NCBI RefSeq assembly: GCF_900156345.1
Contig: NZ_FTPP01000001.1
Location: 930,001-994,000 of the forward strand
Direction of reading: 5' to 3'
Source: Pontibacter indicus
GTDB taxonomy: Bacteria; Bacteroidota; Bacteroidia; Cytophagales; Hymenobacteraceae
Length of the DNA stretch: 64,000 nucleotides
Positions 26,766 through 35,743 of this stretch are shown one piece after another; position 1 is the first letter of the stretch; each line of letters starts with the position of its first letter. The translations under genes and the position numbers were made by a program. The notes below the pieces were generated by a model. The model was not told where the DNA came from. It saw nothing but the letters and a program-made list of their open reading frames with translations, and did not search any database.

Positions 26766-27374
26766 ATGAAAAGCATGAAAAATAAACTGGCCTCAGCCCT
26801 ATACCTTCTGCTGGGCACTGTTCTCCTCAGCTCCTGCGTCGCCACGTCCGGCATCGATCATACCAATACGATCAGTTCTTCCGAAGGAGTGCTGAGTAAA
26901 AAGAAGACCTATGCCTGGTACCAACCTACACCAGCCGCCCAGCCTGCCTACGGCCCGGACTTTGACGCCAACCTGCACGAGCACCTGCTGAAAGCGGTGG
27001 ACGAAGAGTTGGGAAGAAAAGGCTATACCAAAACCACCGTGAACCCGGACATGCTGGTGGCTTATGATGTGAGCGTATCGGTGCCGGATGCGATGGACAA
27101 ACCGGAGCTGTATGGCCCTGGTTTCGGGTATAGCTACGCCTATATGAGTGGCTACAGGTATAAGTATGGCAATGCTGAGCTGCCCGGCTACCGTGCAGTG
27201 GACCTTTTCAAGCAAGGCACGCTAATCGTGGATGTGATCGACCCGAAATCCAAGCAGCTGCTCTGGCGGGGATGGACCGAGGGAGCCATCAAGAGTTTTA
27301 ATGCGGGCTACAGCACCGTAAAAGGCCAGGTACAGAAGATCGTGAACCGTATGCCGAGCGCCGGACAACCCTAA
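26766..27374 (+). CDS. DUF4136 domain lipoprotein
   Basis: About 202 residues from ATG 26766, beginning with a lipoprotein signal (MKSMKNKLASALYLLLGTV, lipobox LLSSC). The mature part fits DUF4136: KKKTYAWYQPTP, D-x-N-L-H-x-H-L-L-K-A-V-D-x-E-L and a late GTLIVDVIDPKSKQLLWRGW, which is the most conserved family element. Periplasmic or outer-membrane lipoprotein of unknown function. The open frame extends eight codons upstream, but the signal peptide decides the start. Confidence 0.88.
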   Translation: MKSMKNKLASALYLLLGTVLLSSCVATSGIDHTNTISSSEGVLSKKKTYAWYQPTPAAQPAYGPDFDANLHEHLLKAVDEELGRKGYTKTTVNPDMLVAYDVSVSVPDAMDKPELYGPGFGYSYAYMSGYRYKYGNAELPGYRAVDLFKQGTLIVDVIDPKSKQLLWRGWTEGAIKSFNAGYSTVKGQVQKIVNRMPSAGQP

Positions 27375-27458
27375 ACGGAAGTAAACCTTTTTTTGAAACC
27401 CGAATAAGGACGCGCTATACCTGCGACTAGAAAACAGGCGACAGTTTTTTCGTCGGAT

Positions 27459-27466
27459 TATTTTTG
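27459..27466 (+). promoter_or_regulatory. Candidate -7 element of thyA (TATTTTTG)
   Basis: An exact TAnnTTTG match 46 bp before the thyA ATG; the -33 region is poor. Confidence 0.35.
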
Positions 27467-27512
27467 CGCTATCTTTATGCTTCGGAAACTTACACGCTAC
27501 TAACAATCCCTT

Positions 27513-28307
27513 ATGAAACAGTACCTGGACCTGATGCAGCACATCCTCGACAAGGGGGTGAAAAAAGAAGATCGTACCGGCACCGGTACCCTCAGTGTGT
27601 TCGGCTACCAGATGCGTTTCGACCTGTCAGAAGGCTTTCCGCTGGTGACAACCAAGAAGGTACACCTCAAATCCATCATTCACGAACTACTGTGGTTCCT
27701 GAAGGGTGACACCAATATTGCCTACCTCAAAGAGAACGGCGTGACGATTTGGGACGAGTGGGCGGACGAAAACGGAAATTTGGGCCCGGTATACGGTTCG
27801 CAATGGCGCAGCTGGCCAACGCCGGATGGCCGCCACATCGACCAGATCACCCAAGTGGTGAACCAGTTGAAGCACAACCCGGATTCGCGCCGCATTATTG
27901 TGAGCGCCTGGAACGTGGCGGAGATCGAAAACATGAAGTTACCGCCATGCCATGCCTTCTACCAGTTTTACGTGGCCGAGGGTAAACTGAGCTGCCAGCT
28001 CTACCAGCGTTCTGCCGATGTGTTTTTGGGCGTACCCTTCAACATCGCCTCCTACGCCCTTTTGGTGCTGATGATGGCGCAGGTAACGGGCCTGGAGCCA
28101 GGTGAGTTCATCTGGACCGGCGGTGATACGCACCTATACCTGAACCATTTGGAGCAGGCGCAACTGCAGCTGACGCGAGAACCACACGCGCTGCCCACCA
28201 TGCGTCTGAACCCGGATGTGAAAGATATTTTTGACTTCAAATTCGAAGACTTCAAGTTGGAGAATTACGTTTCGCATCCAGGTATAAAGGCGCCTGTTGC
28301 GGTATAA
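27513..28307 (+). CDS. thyA: Thymidylate synthase
   Basis: 264 residues, the standard length of ThyA. The nucleophile is C146 in [10 protein letters not shown], as in the E. coli enzyme; other conserved segments are [55 protein letters not shown] and [12 protein letters not shown]. It methylates dUMP to dTMP using methylene-tetrahydrofolate. No folA is adjacent in this window. A bidirectional terminator follows. Confidence 0.98.
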   Translation: MKQYLDLMQHILDKGVKKEDRTGTGTLSVFGYQMRFDLSEGFPLVTTKKVHLKSIIHELLWFLKGDTNIAYLKENGVTIWDEWADENGNLGPVYGSQWRSWPTPDGRHIDQITQVVNQLKHNPDSRRIIVSAWNVAEIENMKLPPCHAFYQFYVAEGKLSCQLYQRSADVFLGVPFNIASYALLVLMMAQVTGLEPGEFIWTGGDTHLYLNHLEQAQLQLTREPHALPTMRLNPDVKDIFDFKFEDFKLENYVSHPGIKAPVAV

Positions 28308-28334
28308 ACTATTCAGGTATAGCTTCATAAAACA

Positions 28335-28366
28335 AAATGCCCGAAGCTGAACTTCGGGCATTTTTT
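28335..28366. terminator. Bidirectional terminator between thyA and the SDR gene
   Basis: AAAATGCCCGAAG and CTTCGGGCATTTT form a perfect 13-bp stem with a 4-nt loop, flanked by A- and T-runs, serving both converging genes. Confidence 0.92.
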
Positions 28367-28367
28367 G

Positions 28368-29084
28368 TTAGGGGTTGGTTGACCAGATGCCGGCCTCTTT
28401 GATGAACACGCGACGGTTCAGTTTCAGTTGCGCCACGATCAGCTCCGCGAAATCTTCCGGTTGCATCACGCGGTCGGGGTTGCCGTCTGTCAGCTTCAGA
28501 TCGATGGCCATGTCAGTTGCCACAGTACTCGGCGTAAGGGTGCTCACCCGGATGTTGTGCTTGCGCACCTCCTGCATCAACGACTCTGAAAGTCCAATTA
28601 CCGCAAACTTTGAAGCACTGTAAGCACTCGTGACCGGAGCGCCTCTTTGTCCGGCCGTGGAGGAGATGTTGATGATGTCACCGGTCTGGCGCTCGATCAT
28701 TTCCGGCAACACGGCGCGGGTCACATAGTATGTACCCAACAGGTTAACCCGGATGATGTGCTCCCATTCGGCCGGCTCCAGCTCAAGGAACTTTCCAAAC
28801 TTGGCCGTACCGGCGTTATTAATGAGGATATCGATGGGTCCGAGTTCGGCGCCAATCTGCTTCACCGCTTCGTTTACAGAGTTTATGTCTGCCACATCGG
28901 CTGTCGCGACAGCGGCTTTAACACCTTGCGCTCTGAGCTCAGCGGCTACTTCTTCTAACTGTGCTGTGGTGCGGGCCAGCAAACCTACGTTAACACCTTC
29001 TTTGGCCAGCGCGATTGCGATCGCCTTTCCTATACCTTTCCCAGCTCCTGTGATGAGGGCGCTCTTTCCTTTCAATGATTCCAT
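28368..29084 (-). CDS. SDR-family 3-oxoacyl-ACP reductase-like oxidoreductase
   Basis: 238 residues with Rossmann motif [14 protein letters not shown] in [12 protein letters not shown], the catalytic Ser in NISSTAG and YSASK (Tyr-x-x-x-Lys). This is a classical short-chain dehydrogenase annotated often as FabG-like; its isolation from other fatty-acid genes argues against the housekeeping FabG. Substrate unknown. Its stop codon lies next to the terminator shared with thyA. Confidence 0.92.
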   Translation of the reverse strand: MESLKGKSALITGAGKGIGKAIAIALAKEGVNVGLLARTTAQLEEVAAELRAQGVKAAVATADVADINSVNEAVKQIGAELGPIDILINNAGTAKFGKFLELEPAEWEHIIRVNLLGTYYVTRAVLPEMIERQTGDIINISSTAGQRGAPVTSAYSASKFAVIGLSESLMQEVRKHNIRVSTLTPSTVATDMAIDLKLTDGNPDRVMQPEDFAELIVAQLKLNRRVFIKEAGIWSTNP

Positions 29085-29169
29085 ACAGTAAACTAATGAT
29101 TTTTGTAGCTACAAATATACTACGGAATCGACTAAAATTTTGATCCGGCCTCGTAAGGGGAGAACAAAA

Positions 29170-30234
29170 CTAATCGAAGGCCATTGCTTTCCCTTCCTGG
29201 CTGCTCTGCATGGCCAGTTCGATGATGCGTATCGTGTTCAGGGCCTGTTCCGGTTTCACCTCCAGTTCGGCTATACCAAGGACGGCATCCCGCACATTCT
29301 CGTAAAAGCCCCGGTAATCGCCGGGTTCGCTCTTAATCTTGCCGATGAGTTGCTGCCCGTTAAGCTCTGTATCAAGTTTGCCCCAGATCTCTTCCGGCTC
29401 CAGGCCCCAGTCAGCACCTGAAGGAGCGAAGCCGGCTTTCAGCGCTGCTTCCTGCACATCCAGTCCGTGCTTCACAAAGGATCCTTTATCGCCCGACAGC
29501 ATAAAACGTGGCCCTGGTTGCCTCACCAGCATACCTGCCTTCAAAATAGCTTTCAGTCCACTTGCATAATACAGCGTCAGGTCGAAGCTGTCTGTTATTT
29601 TCCCGCCACTTCGCTGGGTGCGCAGGTCGGCGTATACCTGCTGAGGGGTGCCAAACAGTACAAGTGCCTGGTCGATGAGGTGAGCGCCCAGATCGTAGAG
29701 AATACCCGTACCCGGCAGGTCTTCTTCCTTCCAGGTAGAGGAAGCAGGAATAGGGCGGAAGCGGTCAAAATGGGCTTCGTACTCCACCAGACGGCCCAAC
29801 AATTTATTTTCGAGCAACTTCTTCACAGTTCTGAAATCGCTGTCCCAGCGCCGGTTCTGGTATACTGTTAACAGCCTGCCTTGAGATTTGGCCAGTTCGA
29901 TCAGTTCACTTGCCTCACTGGATGTCACCGTAAAAGGTTTTTCGACCACCACGTGCTTTCCTGCCTGCAGAGCGGCTTTAGCCAACTCAAAGTGTGTATC
30001 GTTGGCAGTGGCCACGATTACCATATCAATCTCCGGGTCCTCTAATACGCTGCTTGTATCTGTTACAACCGCAGCATCAGGGTATAGTACTCTAGCAAGG
30101 GCAATGCTTTCAGAGCGGGTTGCTTTTATTTTGCTGAGTTTCAGGCCATCCACAGCCGATACAATTGGCGCATGAAAGACGCGCCCGGCCATGCCGAAGC
30201 CGAGAAGGCCGATATTTATAGTTCTATTCGTCAT
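29170..30234 (-). CDS. Gfo/Idh/MocA family oxidoreductase
   Basis: About 354 residues from ATG 30234, beginning NIGLLGFGMAGRVFHAPIV (dinucleotide-binding GxGxxG variant), then VVIVATANDTHFELAK-like ADTHxxLA and VVEKPFTV (the EKP motif). The C-terminal part is the GFO_IDH_MocA_C domain with YDLGAHLIDQAL. It is an NAD(P)-dependent dehydrogenase of sugars or related polyols. The 20 extra upstream codons are not supported. Confidence 0.92.
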   Translation of the reverse strand: MTNRTINIGLLGFGMAGRVFHAPIVSAVDGLKLSKIKATRSESIALARVLYPDAAVVTDTSSVLEDPEIDMVIVATANDTHFELAKAALQAGKHVVVEKPFTVTSSEASELIELAKSQGRLLTVYQNRRWDSDFRTVKKLLENKLLGRLVEYEAHFDRFRPIPASSTWKEEDLPGTGILYDLGAHLIDQALVLFGTPQQVYADLRTQRSGGKITDSFDLTLYYASGLKAILKAGMLVRQPGPRFMLSGDKGSFVKHGLDVQEAALKAGFAPSGADWGLEPEEIWGKLDTELNGQQLIGKIKSEPGDYRGFYENVRDAVLGIAELEVKPEQALNTIRIIELAMQSSQEGKAMAFD

Positions 30235-30359
30235 CAAAAGGTCTTTACGGTATTTCCTTATGGCTGCATGCATTTGCCTCCAATAAAGAATCATGATTAC
30301 TGCACTATTATATGTAATCTACTATATTTAAGCTTTCTTACACCAACCATACCTGCAAT

Positions 30360-32966
30360 TTGAAACAAATTTTACCCCATCACCTGAAATTCCTGAAGTA
30401 TAGTTGTGCCGCTCTTGGATTACTGATCACCAATCCTGTCTTTAGTCAGGGTGAACAGTTAGCCGATTCTACCTCGGCTGCAGCTGATACTTTACAAGCG
30501 ACCTACAAACCATACGAATTAAACGCATCCGATTTTAACAAGGGACTTGTCACCTCTGTGGAACAGGCTATTAATGGCAGGTTGGCGGGTCTTCGCATTA
30601 CTCCCAAAAGCGGAGCTCCGGGAGCGCCTTATACCATGGAAACCGGCCATGGCAACTCCTTGGTGGGGCAAAATAGCCCTTTAATTGTCATCGACGGTGT
30701 ATTGATCAGCTATGCGGATGTCTCAGCGAATACCGGCGTGCTCAGCTTTCTGAACCCAGAAGATGTAGCCTCGATCAGCTACCTGCGCGACGCGTCGGCT
30801 ATGGCACTCTATGGGGGCAAAGCTGTTAATGGAGTGTTGGTGATCCAAACGAAAGCAGGCAAGCCGAAAAGTAAAACACAGGTAAGGTTCAATACGACGG
30901 GAGCCGTATCCTCGCTTCGCAGAAAAGCAGACGTTTACAGTGGAGACGAGGTACGCAACCTGTTGCAAACCAAATACCCGGGCCAAGCCCACCTAGCCGG
31001 CAGTCACAACACGGACTGGCAAGATGCTATATATCAGCATGGCTACAGTCTGGATAACAGCCTGAGCTTGCAGGGCGCTATTGGCTCTTTGCCATACCGC
31101 GTTTCAGCTGGTTATCTCACACAGCAGGGCATCCTGAAGACTTCAGAAAGACAGCGCAAATCAATGTCGCTCCACCTGAACCCGAGTCTGCTGCAGGACC
31201 ACCTTACACTGGATTTATCCTTGCTACACAGCGATCAGCAACTCCAGGTTGCCAATGAAGGAGCTATCAGCCAGGCACTAGGCTTTGACCCAACACAGCC
31301 GGTACATGTCGAGAATCAGCATGGCGGTTACTTTGTATACTACAATCAAAATGGCACAGTCAACTACGATGCCCCTAATCCGCTGAGCATGTTGGAGCGA
31401 CGCGATGCCAGAGACCAGATGGCCACTTGGTTTGGTCAGGCGCATTTGCGTTACAAACTTCACTTTCTGCCAAGCGTCAAACTAAACTATCGCCATGCCT
31501 ACCATAGCTCTGACAGCGACTTTCGGATAAGCGATAATCAAGCCACTTTTGTGTATAACAACCAGCTTCTGCACACGCAGGAGAACAAAATGGACCGCAC
31601 CTACCAAGAGGCATTTGTAGATTTTGATCAGCAGCTGAACAGCATCAACGGTCTTCTTCATTTGACGGGAGGAATTCTGAAGACAGATCTCATGACCAGG
31701 AGCGAGCACATTATAAGGGATGGCGCCACAAACCAGGCTTTTCAGGGGAAAGGGAGTAAGTTGACAGAAACTGATCTGGAATATTACGGAAACCTGCATG
31801 TTACGATGCGCGACAAGTATACGGCCGGTTTGTCCGGAAGGCGCCAACTGAGCTCGCCTACCCGCATCTCAAGAGACCCCTACAGTGCTCAGAGTGCCGG
31901 GCTGCGACTTGGTTGGAATGTGGCCAAAGAGTCTTTCCTTAGCCAATCGACCTGGTTGTCGCACTTAAACATAGGTACTTCACTGGGTTATTTTGAGCGC
32001 CTCGACAACCCAAACCAATATCTGATTCTGAACTCAAATCAATATGCCTATGCGCCTGGGGGAGATGCAGAAAAAACAATAACCAAGCGGGTGGGCCTGA
32101 CCTATGGCTTGTGGAGCAATCGGCTTCAAGGTACCCTTTCATTTTACCACAACCGCTCAACCGATCTGCTGCTGGCTTTTTCGCTACCAAATGCCCAGGG
32201 CGGTGCAACCATCGGCAGAACGGCAGGTGAGCTAAAAACAAGCGGCCTGGAAGCTTCCTTCCTCATTAAGGTTATCAGGAACGGAGACTTTTACCTGGAT
32301 TTGGGATTGAATGCGACTCAGATGAACAGCAAAGTGGTAAGCTTTGACGAAGCACCGACACAATTCCATTACATTGAGCCGCACAACAACTACTTGGTCA
32401 GTGAGCTAGGCAGGTCTGTGCAGAGCTTTTACCTTTTTAAACAACTATACGGCCCGGATGGCAGACCAATACAGGATTATGAAAGAATAGATGGGAGAGT
32501 AGTCAAGATGGTAATTGATTCCCCAAAGCCCAGTCTGATCGGGGGGCTACAGGCAAGTACAGGGTATGGAAAATGGCATGCTGCTCTCTATATGCGTGGC
32601 AATTTCGGGCAGAAGGTGTATAACTACGCGGAAGAGCGAAGAAGCTGGTTTTACGTTGGTCAGAATAGCAGCCGGTTGCAAAATGCCAGCCGGACCTATG
32701 CAGATACTGGATTCCGACAAATTCAGTATCAATCAGATTACTTCCTGGAAAAAGGCTCTTTCCTTCGGATGGATTACCTGCAGGTATCCTATGATGCGGG
32801 CAGTATAGCTGGCAACAGAGCAAATCTGAAACTACATGCCACCGCGCAAAATGCTTTCATTTTGACAAAATACAGCGGCATGGACCCCGAAGTGCGCAGT
32901 GGCATGGACAGAGGACTAACACCTCAGCCCCGCACATTTTCCCTGGGACTACAGCTCGTGATATAA
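30360..32966 (+). CDS. Orphan SusC/RagA-like TonB-dependent receptor with TTG start
   Basis: 868 residues. A signal peptide (about 1-30, ending PVFSQG) is followed directly by the plug domain with SPLIVIDGVLIS, SISYLRDASAMALYGGKA and NGVLVIQTKAGK, which is the SusC signature, and then by a long barrel. The N-terminal carboxypeptidase-like domain of typical SusC proteins (about 1000 residues) is missing, and no SusD partner lies nearby. There is no in-frame ATG before residue 102, so translation must begin at TTG 30360. The gene holds no AGGTATA motif, unlike most of the window. Substrate unknown. Confidence 0.85.
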   Translation: MKQILPHHLKFLKYSCAALGLLITNPVFSQGEQLADSTSAAADTLQATYKPYELNASDFNKGLVTSVEQAINGRLAGLRITPKSGAPGAPYTMETGHGNSLVGQNSPLIVIDGVLISYADVSANTGVLSFLNPEDVASISYLRDASAMALYGGKAVNGVLVIQTKAGKPKSKTQVRFNTTGAVSSLRRKADVYSGDEVRNLLQTKYPGQAHLAGSHNTDWQDAIYQHGYSLDNSLSLQGAIGSLPYRVSAGYLTQQGILKTSERQRKSMSLHLNPSLLQDHLTLDLSLLHSDQQLQVANEGAISQALGFDPTQPVHVENQHGGYFVYYNQNGTVNYDAPNPLSMLERRDARDQMATWFGQAHLRYKLHFLPSVKLNYRHAYHSSDSDFRISDNQATFVYNNQLLHTQENKMDRTYQEAFVDFDQQLNSINGLLHLTGGILKTDLMTRSEHIIRDGATNQAFQGKGSKLTETDLEYYGNLHVTMRDKYTAGLSGRRQLSSPTRISRDPYSAQSAGLRLGWNVAKESFLSQSTWLSHLNIGTSLGYFERLDNPNQYLILNSNQYAYAPGGDAEKTITKRVGLTYGLWSNRLQGTLSFYHNRSTDLLLAFSLPNAQGGATIGRTAGELKTSGLEASFLIKVIRNGDFYLDLGLNATQMNSKVVSFDEAPTQFHYIEPHNNYLVSELGRSVQSFYLFKQLYGPDGRPIQDYERIDGRVVKMVIDSPKPSLIGGLQASTGYGKWHAALYMRGNFGQKVYNYAEERRSWFYVGQNSSRLQNASRTYADTGFRQIQYQSDYFLEKGSFLRMDYLQVSYDAGSIAGNRANLKLHATAQNAFILTKYSGMDPEVRSGMDRGLTPQPRTFSLGLQLVI

Positions 32967-32988
32967 ATCTGGCAATGGACTTAAAATC

Positions 32989-33020
32989 AAAAGGCTGTCC
33001 TTTAATAAGGGCAGCCTTTT
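32989..33020. terminator. Bidirectional terminator after the SusC-like gene
   Basis: AAAAGGCTGTCC and GGGCAGCCTTTT pair with one wobble around TTTAATAA. Two TATACCT motifs (33022-33028 and 33042-33048) follow. Confidence 0.8.
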
Positions 33021-33041
33021 CTATACCTGTTTAGTTTTGAC

Positions 33042-33857
33042 CTATACCTGCAGACCAGCTTTGATAGCTTGCAGCCAGTCATTCTTTATATGCAATTGAT
33101 GATCTGCCAGCATTTCTATACCTCGTATACCTGTCACGTTCGCAGCAAAAACACAATTGGCTTGAACTATTTCTTCCGGTTTAGCTAAAACTTCCAGCGC
33201 TGCTATACCTTGCTGCTGGCACCAGCGCAGGATATTGCGGCGCAGGATCCCGTTCACGCAGCCTGTCTCCAAAGCGGGCGTATAGAGCACACCATCCTTC
33301 AGCCAGAAAATATTGGAAGAGATTAACTCTGACACATTACCGTGCACATCTACTAGCAGCATATCATCTAAGCCGCTTTTTTGCTTCTCTATACCTGCCA
33401 GCACATAAAGTGGTGCTTGAGGGCCTTTGAAATGGGAGAGGGGCGAAAAAAGCGTTCGGACTGACTGGCATATGCCGATCCGTATACCTGAGTCAGGTAT
33501 AGGGGGGGCAACTTCTGCGGTCGCCAGCCACTCTATTTCATTTGATTGCGGGATATACAATCCGCCACCAGCCCGCCACACCTTCAGTTTGATGCGCCCA
33601 TACTGCAATACTTGCCGCTGCTTCGCTAACTGCAACAAATTCTCTTCCAGCTCACCGTCCTGAAAATAACCAGGTATAGCCAACTGCAGTGCCTCAGCCG
33701 CCTCGGTTATACGCGCTTGGTGTTCTGACCAAAAACGAAGTCTGCCTTCTACCACCAGGATCGTCTCAAAAAAACCATCGTTGTACTGAAAAGCCCGGTT
33801 CGTCCAGGAGAGCTTAAGATCTTGAATGGGTAGAAAGACGTTGTTATAGAGAAGCAC
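33042..33857 (-). CDS. Class IV aminotransferase (aminodeoxychorismate lyase-like)
   Basis: 271 residues of the PLP fold-type IV family: NDGFFETILVVEGRLRFW (typical entry), the Schiff-base lysine in RIKLKVWR, and NVSELISSNIFW plus ETGCVNGILRR near 200. Best matched by PabC, which makes 4-aminobenzoate for folate, but branched-chain aminotransferase-like and D-amino acid activity cannot be ruled out. It contains eight or more TATACCT/AGGTATA motifs, one as a perfect palindrome at 33483-33501. Confidence 0.82.
   Translation of the reverse strand: MLLYNNVFLPIQDLKLSWTNRAFQYNDGFFETILVVEGRLRFWSEHQARITEAAEALQLAIPGYFQDGELEENLLQLAKQRQVLQYGRIKLKVWRAGGGLYIPQSNEIEWLATAEVAPPIPDSGIRIGICQSVRTLFSPLSHFKGPQAPLYVLAGIEKQKSGLDDMLLVDVHGNVSELISSNIFWLKDGVLYTPALETGCVNGILRRNILRWCQQQGIAALEVLAKPEEIVQANCVFAANVTGIRGIEMLADHQLHIKNDWLQAIKAGLQV
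33483..33501. repeat. AGGTATA motif palindrome inside the PabC-like gene
   Basis: TATACCTGA-G-TCAGGTATA, 9-bp arms around one base, encoding Ile-Pro-Asp-Ser-Gly-Ile on the - strand. Confidence 0.7.
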
Positions 33858-34053
33858 TTTAAGTTAGAAGGTTAGAAAGTTATGAAGTTAGAAAGTTGAA
33901 GAGCTTACAAGAGTTATTCTCCCCATTATGTCATCTTATTAAGTTCTTGGTGAAGAGGGCCCCTGCCTCCGCACATTGCACGGGCTTTTGTAACTGGCAA
34001 ACAAGGTTCCTACTGAATGACAAAAGGTGATAAATCATGGCTATCGTGTCAAT
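33858..34053. repeat. Intergenic GTTAGAAAGTT direct repeat region
   Basis: No gene in these 196 bases. The first 45 carry three imperfect direct copies of AGTTAGAAAGTT, followed by a stretch without recognisable features. This is a third type of short-unit intergenic repeat in the window. Confidence 0.5.
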
Positions 34054-35175
34054 TTATCTGATCAAGGCGAACCGCTTACCAGGCATGGCTTTTACCATCC
34101 CTTTAAATTCGAGTGCTAATAATATGGAGGCAAGTTGACTCACAGATACTTGTGACTTCCAGGCTAAATTATCCATTTGCTCTTCCCCGCTCTGAATCAA
34201 CACCTGTAGTACCTGCATTTCCTCCGGCGTGAAGTCTGCCGGGTCGAGGGCAGGTATAGCAGCGGCTCGCTTGGAGGCCAGCTTGTCTTCCACATCCCAG
34301 TTCAACAGCTCGATCAGGTCTTGGGTGGAGGTGAGCACAGCAGCTTTGTGCGACTTGATAAGCCAGTTCGTGCCTTCCGACATGGGCGAGTTGATGTTGC
34401 CGGGCACGGCCATCACTTCTTTGTCGTAGCTGTGGGCAATGTCGGCGGTGATGAGGGTGCCGCTTTTGAAAGCAGCTTCTACTACGATCGTGCAGTCGGA
34501 CATGCCAGCAATGATGCGGTTGCGGGCCGGGAAGCGGGGAGCGTCGGGTTTGGTGCCAAAGGTGTTTTCGGTGATTACACCGCCCTGTTCTAGCATTTTC
34601 TCTGCGTACTTCTTGTGCACGCCCGGGTAAATGGTGTCGGGACCGGAGGCCATCACGCCGATGGTGGGCAGACCTGCCTGCAACGCAGCGCGGTGGGCGG
34701 CAATATCGATGCCATAGGCCAGTCCGCTGACGATCATCACATTATAGGGCTTCAGCTCTTCCACAATCCGTTCGGTTATACCTTGTCCATAACTCGTTGG
34801 CTTACGGGTACCTACAATGCTAATAATGCGGCGATGGTTTAAGTCGGTGTTGCCTCTAAAATAGAGGAGGGGTGGTGCGTCGGGAAACTGTTTGAGTCGG
34901 TTTGGGTACTTCGGCGATGTATAGAACAGCAACTCTACATTTTTGTCTGCAGCCTTCTTCAGCACGTCTTCCGCTTCCACCAAGGCCTGGCGGCCATTGT
35001 CTCGGATGCTTTTGGCTACCTTTTCACCCACGCCCGGCACCTTCATTAGTTTGGCGACGGGTGAATCAAACACGGCTTTGGCTGAGCCACAATAGCTCAC
35101 CAGCACCTTCGTCAGCTGGTCGCCGACGTGGGGCAGAAACGAAAGGGCTACTTCAAACTGGGCTTCTTCAGACAT
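34054..35175 (-). CDS. dprA: DNA processing protein DprA
   Basis: 373 residues: an N-terminal helix-hairpin-helix region (KLMKVPGVGEKVAKSI), the Rossmann-like DprA core with ISIVGTRKPTSYG, IVSGLAYGIDIAAHRAAL, GVMASGPDTIYP and VVEAAFKSGTLITA, and a C-terminal winged-helix domain. DprA loads RecA onto incoming single-stranded DNA in natural transformation. In the same leftward operon as the merR-like gene, 18 bp away. Of interest because of the iterated motif discussed in the findings, though DprA is widespread also in non-competent bacteria. Confidence 0.95.
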   Translation of the reverse strand: MSEEAQFEVALSFLPHVGDQLTKVLVSYCGSAKAVFDSPVAKLMKVPGVGEKVAKSIRDNGRQALVEAEDVLKKAADKNVELLFYTSPKYPNRLKQFPDAPPLLYFRGNTDLNHRRIISIVGTRKPTSYGQGITERIVEELKPYNVMIVSGLAYGIDIAAHRAALQAGLPTIGVMASGPDTIYPGVHKKYAEKMLEQGGVITENTFGTKPDAPRFPARNRIIAGMSDCTIVVEAAFKSGTLITADIAHSYDKEVMAVPGNINSPMSEGTNWLIKSHKAAVLTSTQDLIELLNWDVEDKLASKRAAAIPALDPADFTPEEMQVLQVLIQSGEEQMDNLAWKSQVSVSQLASILLALEFKGMVKAMPGKRFALIR

Positions 35176-35193
35176 GCACCAAGGTACGCAGGC

Positions 35194-35541
35194 TTAGCTT
35201 TTGGTGTTCAGCTGTTCTTTGATGCCTACCAGGAAAGAACGCACTTTCTCCAATGAATTGATGATTTCGATCTTGTCCTTGGTCTGCACCGACTTATTCT
35301 TCAACACCTCCTTAGCGCCCTGAATCGTGAAGCCGCGCTCTTTCACCAGATGGTACACGGCGCGCAGCTCTTCAATGTCCTTGGCGGTATATTGGCGGTT
35401 GCCTTTCTTGTTTTTCTTCGGCTTGAGCTGGTCAAACTCGGTCTCCCAGAAGCGGATGAGCGAAGGGGCAACGTCAAATATGGCAGCTACTTCCCCAATG
35501 GTATAGTACTGCTTTTCTATTTCTTTTTCTTTATAAGGCAT
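35194..35541 (-). CDS. MerR family transcriptional regulator
   Basis: About 115 residues from ATG 35541 (MPYKEKEIEKQ). The MerR helix-turn-helix QYYTIGEVAAIFDVAPSLI, RFWETEFDQL and RQYTAKDIEELRAVYHLV are clear. The C-terminal part is a short helix without a metal-binding cysteine set, so it belongs to the short MerR group conserved next to dprA or in related Bacteroidota loci. Ligand unknown. A further 17 codons upstream are open but not conserved. Confidence 0.88.
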   Translation of the reverse strand: MPYKEKEIEKQYYTIGEVAAIFDVAPSLIRFWETEFDQLKPKKNKKGNRQYTAKDIEELRAVYHLVKERGFTIQGAKEVLKNKSVQTKDKIEIINSLEKVRSFLVGIKEQLNTKS

Positions 35542-35614
35542 AGTATCGGTTTCAAGGTATGGCACTACAGCACTAATTTTCAGGTATAGCACGCTGAATT
35601 ACGGCTAAAATTGC

Positions 35615-35622
35615 TACTTTTG
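35615..35622 (+). promoter_or_regulatory. Candidate -7 element for alaS (TACTTTTG)
   Basis: An exact TAnnTTTG match, 121 bp before the alaS ATG, leaving a long A/T-rich leader. The -33 match is poor. Confidence 0.33.
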
Positions 35623-35743
35623 CCCTAATTGCGGCATTAGAAACACCACCCGAAAGGGCTCTTTCAATAAGGCAAAAATTCTATATTTTTTGTTATTAAA
35701 CAACAAGTATAGCAGATTGTATCTAAAGGCTTAATAATCATAG

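Noticed and set aside
30295..33041. SusD partner or glycan utilisation locus around the SusC-like gene
   Set aside because: Flanking genes are an oxidoreductase and a PabC-like enzyme; no SusD-like lipoprotein is encoded.
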